Shown here: positions 27,969 to 31,608 of the stretch, one piece after another
Position numbering within the stretch: position 1 is the stretch's first letter
How the letters are laid out: every line of letters starts with the position of its first letter
Source: a virus
Direction: 5' to 3' (one strand)
Virus record (IMG/VR): IMGVR_UViG_3300034121_001039
Coordinates: 1 to 31,608 of that record
DNA length: 31,608 nt
Notes under the pieces: model-generated
The model's database searches: none
Seen by the model: the letters and a program-made list of their open reading frames with translations, nothing else
Told to the model about the DNA's origin: nothing
Made by a program: the position numbers and the translations under genes

Positions 27969-28187
27969 TTAAACTATATTATCAATCACATCAAATATAA
28001 AGTAAAAACCAAACGTGAAATACTCTTCATATTGATCCTCTTTTATTAAAGTAGAATCAAATTTTCTAACTTCATTATATTTTGCACCACCAAATGCAAC
28101 CTTAGGTACTGATATCTCAATTATAATATCTTTAAATTCCGGTTTAAGTACCAGTGTCTGTGTTAATGGATTAAAATCTGTAGCCAT
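27969..28187 (-). CDS. Small protein at end of tail fibre cluster
   Basis: 72 residues (MATDFNPLTQTLVLKPEFKD). The start overlaps the stop of the lectin-like gene by 17 bases, so it is co-translated with it. The composition is beta-rich and aromatic at the C-terminus (YFTFGFYFIFD). It may be a fibre-associated protein or chaperone. Not recognised. Confidence 0.65.
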   Translation of the reverse strand: MATDFNPLTQTLVLKPEFKDIIIEISVPKVAFGGAKYNEVRKFDSTLIKEDQYEEYFTFGFYFIFDVIDNIV

Positions 28188-29055
28188 AATAATATCTATA
28201 AAAATTTTCTATTCTGATTTGTTCAGATGTATTCAACCAATAGTTAAAAACAATTCCACTTGCCATATGACAACCGGCCGATGTTGCAGAAGAGTTATTA
28301 CCAAAACTATATCCGGTATTAGGCATAGTTGATGTTGATGAACCAAAGGTTGTTGTTACTGGTGTCATATTCAATTTACCATTAAGATATATTTCCATTT
28401 CAGAGCCGACTCCAGTTGGTTGATACATTCTAAGCTTAACTGTTAATATAGTCCAAGAATTATTGTTAGTTCCTGCAAGTGTTGCATCGTATGTATCATA
28501 GACCGAACTTGTTGATGTAGGATTTCCAATAAAACTTACTCGTATTTTCGTACCACTCTCTGCGGTTATCAATATATCGCCAATTGTATTAGCAATCGTA
28601 GTTGATACTCTATAAAACAATACACGACCCGCAGTTAGTGTTGATAGTCTAACAACTAACATAACCGTTAACTCTGCAGTTCCGGTGTATGTACTTGATG
28701 TTGAAATTCTATCGGCTGCAGAGTTGAAGTCAATATATGCCTTATCATTTAAAACACCTGGTTTAGTGTATGCCGGTGATGAACCACCTGTTAAAAATGC
28801 GGCACTATTCATCAAGTTATACATAGTCGTAACACTAGTTCCAGATACTACACAGTAATCCGCCAACCAAAAAACCTGAGCTTTTTTACTACCTATTAAA
28901 CCAACGGTAGGATCTTGAACCTTATCATGACTTCTTATACCATTTAATAAACCCTTTTTAAATCCACTTTCCATTCTAGAAAAGCCCAATCCGGTTTTAA
29001 AACCCTGTAAAACTCCGGTTGTAAGTCCACTACTCATTTCTCCTTTACTACTCAT
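28171..29055 (-). CDS. Tail fibre-associated lectin-like protein
   Basis: 294 residues. The N-terminus, about 1-45, is Gly/Lys/Met-rich (GLTTGVLQGFKTGLGFS). The body from about 60 looks like a concanavalin A/LamG jelly roll: ADRISTSSTYTGTAELTVML, then WTILTVKLRM, MEIYLNGKL and the closing SEQIRIENFYRYYYGYRF. Such domains bind glycans at phage tips. An internal ATG at 29037 is an alternative start. It overlaps the preceding gene by 8 bases. Confidence 0.7.
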   Translation of the reverse strand: MSSKGEMSSGLTTGVLQGFKTGLGFSRMESGFKKGLLNGIRSHDKVQDPTVGLIGSKKAQVFWLADYCVVSGTSVTTMYNLMNSAAFLTGGSSPAYTKPGVLNDKAYIDFNSAADRISTSSTYTGTAELTVMLVVRLSTLTAGRVLFYRVSTTIANTIGDILITAESGTKIRVSFIGNPTSTSSVYDTYDATLAGTNNNSWTILTVKLRMYQPTGVGSEMEIYLNGKLNMTPVTTTFGSSTSTMPNTGYSFGNNSSATSAGCHMASGIVFNYWLNTSEQIRIENFYRYYYGYRF

Positions 29056-29908
29056 ATGTATCTCCGAATGATTTTATGGTTATTGTTGAACCTATTGCAA
29101 TGGCACCTGTTATGGCACCTGTTATAGCCCATCCTGTCGGTAGATTAAAATAATATCCACCATCTGGTTCATATGTTTTTGCGAAATAAGGCACTGAAAA
29201 TGAGTTAACATCATAAAATATATCATATGGTGCAATCGCTGTCGTATTTCCACTATTTGCTAAAACACTCACCGTATATAATAAATAACTCGTTGATCCA
29301 TTCTTTAACTTAATCGATAATGTTCTCGCAGTTACATCTGTACTAACAGCACTTATACCATATACTCTTCTGTCATAAGCAGCACTACTTATTAAATCTA
29401 TCTCTGTTGAACCCGTTGCGTTGTTTAAAACAACCGACTTTTCAAATGTGTTTGATGTAAATTCATGTGTAACACCATCATAGATTTCACCGTGTGATGT
29501 GAAAGTAATTGCTTCTACTCCCGATAACTGAGTACCTGTATATAATGCCTTTAATGACCAAGTTTTCGGAAGATTAAAATACGAAACACCCATAACATCT
29601 ATTCTTTTTGCCAAAATAGGACTTGATAGTGAACTACTTTGTAAATCAAGTGGTGAAACACTTATCGAGTTACCAGAATTTGCAGAAAGTGCGGTATATA
29701 AAACAACATAAGATTTTACACCATCACTAAAAAATAACCTTATATTTTGTGTATTTGCATCAGAAGTAGATATCGCAAGTCCGTATATCCTTCTATCGTA
29801 ATTAGAATTCGCAGTTAAAACGGTATATTCGGTATTAGGTGCCGCAGATGCCGTAAGTGATACACACTCTAAGTGTAATGAATTTGTTAATTTTAGTGTA
29901 TTTCCCAT
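29048..29908 (-). CDS. Tail accessory protein, two copies of a 140-residue module
   Basis: 286 residues made of two homologous halves, each like the single-module genes at 29912 and 30355. Shared marks are DRRIYGLAIS and DRRVYGISAV, a strand set ending SYVVLYT or SYLLYTV, a Gly/Ser turn followed by Asn (ANSGNS, ANSGNT), YFNLPKTW or YFNLPTGW, and HGEIYD or FGDTYE. No collagen repeats. The module looks like a beta-sandwich for receptor recognition or virion decoration. It lies 3 nt after the preceding gene. Confidence 0.75.
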   Translation of the reverse strand: MGNTLKLTNSLHLECVSLTASAAPNTEYTVLTANSNYDRRIYGLAISTSDANTQNIRLFFSDGVKSYVVLYTALSANSGNSISVSPLDLQSSSLSSPILAKRIDVMGVSYFNLPKTWSLKALYTGTQLSGVEAITFTSHGEIYDGVTHEFTSNTFEKSVVLNNATGSTEIDLISSAAYDRRVYGISAVSTDVTARTLSIKLKNGSTSYLLYTVSVLANSGNTTAIAPYDIFYDVNSFSVPYFAKTYEPDGGYYFNLPTGWAITGAITGAIAIGSTITIKSFGDTYE

Positions 29909-29911
29909 TTT

Positions 29912-30340
29912 TTAATATATTTCTCCAAATATGTGTGTTGTTATAGTTTCTGTGGAAGTGCTGAATGTTGTATTATATTGCATTTGTATAGACCATCCTG
30001 CTAATAAGTTAAAGTATGCTAGTCCATTTGTATCTCTCATCTTTTGAAATACTGCTTCTCCCATTGTGCTACCAAAAACATCAACAACAACTGCAGTACC
30101 ATTTGTTCCAGAAGATGCCGGAATACTAACTGTGTATATTTGACAAACGTTAGTACCATCATTTAGATATATTTTAATTGTTTGTATGGCATTATCCGAA
30201 CTCAAAACTGCAAAACCATATACTCTTCTATTACTAACAGAACTTGTTAGTACATCAAAATTAGTATTTGGTGGAATAGAAGAGGTTATACCTTTGCTTT
30301 CCATAAAACATTCATTGGTAAAAGTTAGACTATTTGCCAT
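29912..30340 (-). CDS. Tail accessory protein, single module
   Basis: 142 residues, one copy of the repeated module: MANSLTFTNECFMESK, NRRVYGFAVLSSDN, CQIYTVSI, FQKMRDTNGLAYFNLLAGW, HIFGEIY. The strongest likeness is to the gene at 30355, especially the FQK-RD-NG-YFN block. Gaps to both neighbours are short, indicating one operon with the fibre. Confidence 0.75.
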   Translation of the reverse strand: MANSLTFTNECFMESKGITSSIPPNTNFDVLTSSVSNRRVYGFAVLSSDNAIQTIKIYLNDGTNVCQIYTVSIPASSGTNGTAVVVDVFGSTMGEAVFQKMRDTNGLAYFNLLAGWSIQMQYNTTFSTSTETITTHIFGEIY

Positions 30341-30354
30341 TTTTTAATTTATTT

Positions 30355-30786
30355 TTAAGCATATGTTTCTCCAAATACAAGAACGAATAAACCCTCTGCT
30401 GCCAATAGTGCGGTATTGTATTCCATCTGAATCTTCCATCCCGCAGGAATATTAAAGTAAGGAACTCCATTTGCATCTCTTTGTTTTTGAAAAACTGATG
30501 CACCATAGACACTACCGAATGCGTCAACTGCGGCCACCGTTGTCGAGTTTCCCGAGTTCAGTGGTATGTTTAATGTGAAAATTTGATATGTCGCACTACC
30601 ATCATGTAAATGAAACTTCAGCGTCTGTGCACCGGCATCGGTTGAGGTTACTGATAATCCGTATATTCTTCTAGTGTATGTAGCATCCGAAGATAATATG
30701 TCGTATTTCGTGTTGGCGGAAGTATTGACACTATAGGTACTACCCTGCATGAATCCCGCACTTGTGAATGTTAAGCTTGTTGCCAT
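30355..30786 (-). CDS. Tail accessory protein, single module
   Basis: 143 residues, the first module gene after the fibre: MATSLTFTSAGFMQGS, TRRIYGLSVTSTDAG, YQIFTLNIPLNSGNS, FQKQRDANGVPYFNIPAGW, VFGETYA. It is homologous to 29912 and to both halves of 29048. It has its own late-type motif (30806-30820), so the array may be expressed apart from the fibre. Confidence 0.75.
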   Translation of the reverse strand: MATSLTFTSAGFMQGSTYSVNTSANTKYDILSSDATYTRRIYGLSVTSTDAGAQTLKFHLHDGSATYQIFTLNIPLNSGNSTTVAAVDAFGSVYGASVFQKQRDANGVPYFNIPAGWKIQMEYNTALLAAEGLFVLVFGETYA

Positions 30787-30805
30787 AATATAAACTTTTT
30801 TGTTT

Positions 30806-30820
30806 GTTTATATATTTAAA
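30806..30820 (-). promoter_or_regulatory. Late-type motif TTTAAATATATAAAC
   Basis: Located on the minus strand about 19 nt before the ATG at 30786 and after the fibre stop. Confidence 0.45.
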
Positions 30821-30833
30821 CATTGCTTCTTCT

Positions 30834-31608
30834 TTAGCAGTTATTAGACAGAAAAAGTAATACGGTTTGTGTTATCGCATCCGCGGATACATAGTTATTA
30901 TTAGATCCTGAGAATGTTCCTGACATTTTCATTGATCCTGTTAGTCCAAGTTGATTTCCGTCAAAAGTCATGTTTGTTTCACCAACCAAACCAGTTGTTG
31001 TTCCGTCTGACGTTATTACTCTATTGTTTCCGTAGTTTGTTATTGTCGCACCACCGCCTCCGCCCCCGGTTTGATCAACCCATTGAGTGTTATAGTCGGT
31101 TGTATCTATTTTTGCCAATACCTGACCGCTTGTTCCGCCTGTTGGTATTCCAAAACCGGATGTTCCTGATGTTCCGTTTACACCCGAAGTTCCTGATGTT
31201 CCGTTTACACCCGAAGTTCCTGATGTTCCGTTTACACCGCTTGTTCCTGATGTTCCATCAACACCCGAAGTTCCTGATGTTCCGTTTACACCGCTTGTTC
31301 CTGATGTTCCGTTTACACCGCTTGTTCCTGATGTTCCGTTTACACCGCTTGTTCCTGATGTTCCGTTTACACCCGAAGTTCCTGATGTTCCGTTTACACC
31401 GCTTGTTCCTGATGTTCCATCAACACCCGAAGTTCCTGATGTTCCGTTTACACCCGAAGTTCCTGATGTTCCGTTTACACCGCTTGTTCCTGATGTTCCA
31501 GAAGTTCCATTTACACCCGAAGTTCCACTTGTTCCATCAACACCACTTGTTCCAGAAGTTCCATCAACTCCAGAAGTTCCGCTTGTTCCATCAACACCAC
31601 TTGTTCCA
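30834..31608 (-). CDS. Collagen-like tail fibre, 5' partial
   Basis: The frame is open from the right edge of the window, so the start and the amino-terminal part lie outside. A run of Gly-X-Y triplets (GTSGVNGTSGTSGVDG) covers about 140 residues. Next comes GTSGFGIPTGGTSGQVLAKI with DTTDYNTQWVDQ, a joint common in phage fibres, then a GGGGGG stretch. The last about 75 residues are beta-rich (NRVITSDGTTTGLVGET to FLSNNC). Collagen-like parts form trimeric, stiff shafts; the C-terminus would be the tip. The accessory modules follow downstream. A TTG at 31118 could initiate but would lose the shaft. Confidence 0.85.
   Translation of the reverse strand, partial: GTSGVDGTSGTSGVDGTSGTSGVDGTSGTSGVNGTSGTSGTSGVNGTSGTSGVNGTSGTSGVDGTSGTSGVNGTSGTSGVNGTSGTSGVNGTSGTSGVNGTSGTSGVNGTSGTSGVDGTSGTSGVNGTSGTSGVNGTSGTSGVNGTSGTSGFGIPTGGTSGQVLAKIDTTDYNTQWVDQTGGGGGGATITNYGNNRVITSDGTTTGLVGETNMTFDGNQLGLTGSMKMSGTFSGSNNNYVSADAITQTVLLFLSNNC
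31160..31608 (-). repeat. 27-bp tandem repeat encoding Gly-X-Y
   Basis: Units such as GATGTTCCGTTTACACC plus CGAAGTTCCT or GCTTGTTCCT recur near perfectly up to about 31500 and become more degenerate towards the window edge. Each 27-bp unit encodes three Gly-X-Y triplets. Confidence 0.9.

Noticed and set aside
31160-31608. Possible CRISPR array
   Set aside because: The repeats are contiguous 27-bp units without unique spacers and encode Gly-X-Y triplets in an open frame.

Overview
The window is AT-rich, densely coded on both strands, and comes from a tailed phage with a T4-type core. Recognisable T4-type parts are the clamp-loader ATPase gp44, late sigma factor gp55, gp25-like baseplate wedge, gp4-like head completion nuclease, portal gp20, a fused prohead protease/scaffold (gp21-gp22), and major capsid gp23. 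A collagen-like tail fibre cluster closes the window. Almost no gene has a Shine-Dalgarno sequence and three promoters have a TAnnTTTG -7 box. Both are Bacteroidota traits, so I infer a large T4-like myovirus of a Bacteroidota host (possibly a flavobacterium). The host itself is not visible.

Layout. 1-2.7 kb: partial Q/G-repeat protein and four small genes, one an isochorismatase-like hydrolase. 2.6-7.4 kb: gp25, gp44, two probable virion proteins, gp55. 7.4-9.3 kb: class III adenylate cyclase convergent with a type II glutamine synthetase. 9.4-11.8 kb: small genes and gp4. 11.9-20.6 kb: head module (portal, protease-scaffold, capsid), interrupted by an RNase R-like exoribonuclease and a truncated zinc-finger gene. 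20.6-23.3 kb: NFACT-R protein, zinc peptidase, acidic protein, tmRNA. 23.4-26.2 kb: NADAR protein, adenine methyltransferase, capsid-like short protein. 26.2-27.9 kb: nucleotidyltransferase operon. 28-31.6 kb: tail fibre and repeated accessory modules.

The main novel theme is that several enzymes and small proteins start with a short tag resembling the T4 capsid targeting sequence: basic residue, then aromatic-x-x-aromatic, often ending in (L/I)NE. Tagged products include the adenylate cyclase, NFACT-R protein, nucleotidyltransferase, isochorismatase-like hydrolase and small proteins. Most lie directly behind a late-type motif (TTTAATATATA). The same (L/I)NE tripeptide occurs at the expected cleavage place in gp23 and repeatedly in the scaffold. 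I infer a set of enzymes packaged in the capsid and delivered with the DNA.

A second theme is translation rescue. A tmRNA with an unusual 29-residue tag ending in PELV, an RNase R homologue and an NFACT-R (RqcH-type) domain lie within 9 kb. Promoter motifs fall into three classes that may reflect timing: host-like TAnnTTTG, GACAATATATCA (gp44, RNase R), and the late TTTAATATATA motif.
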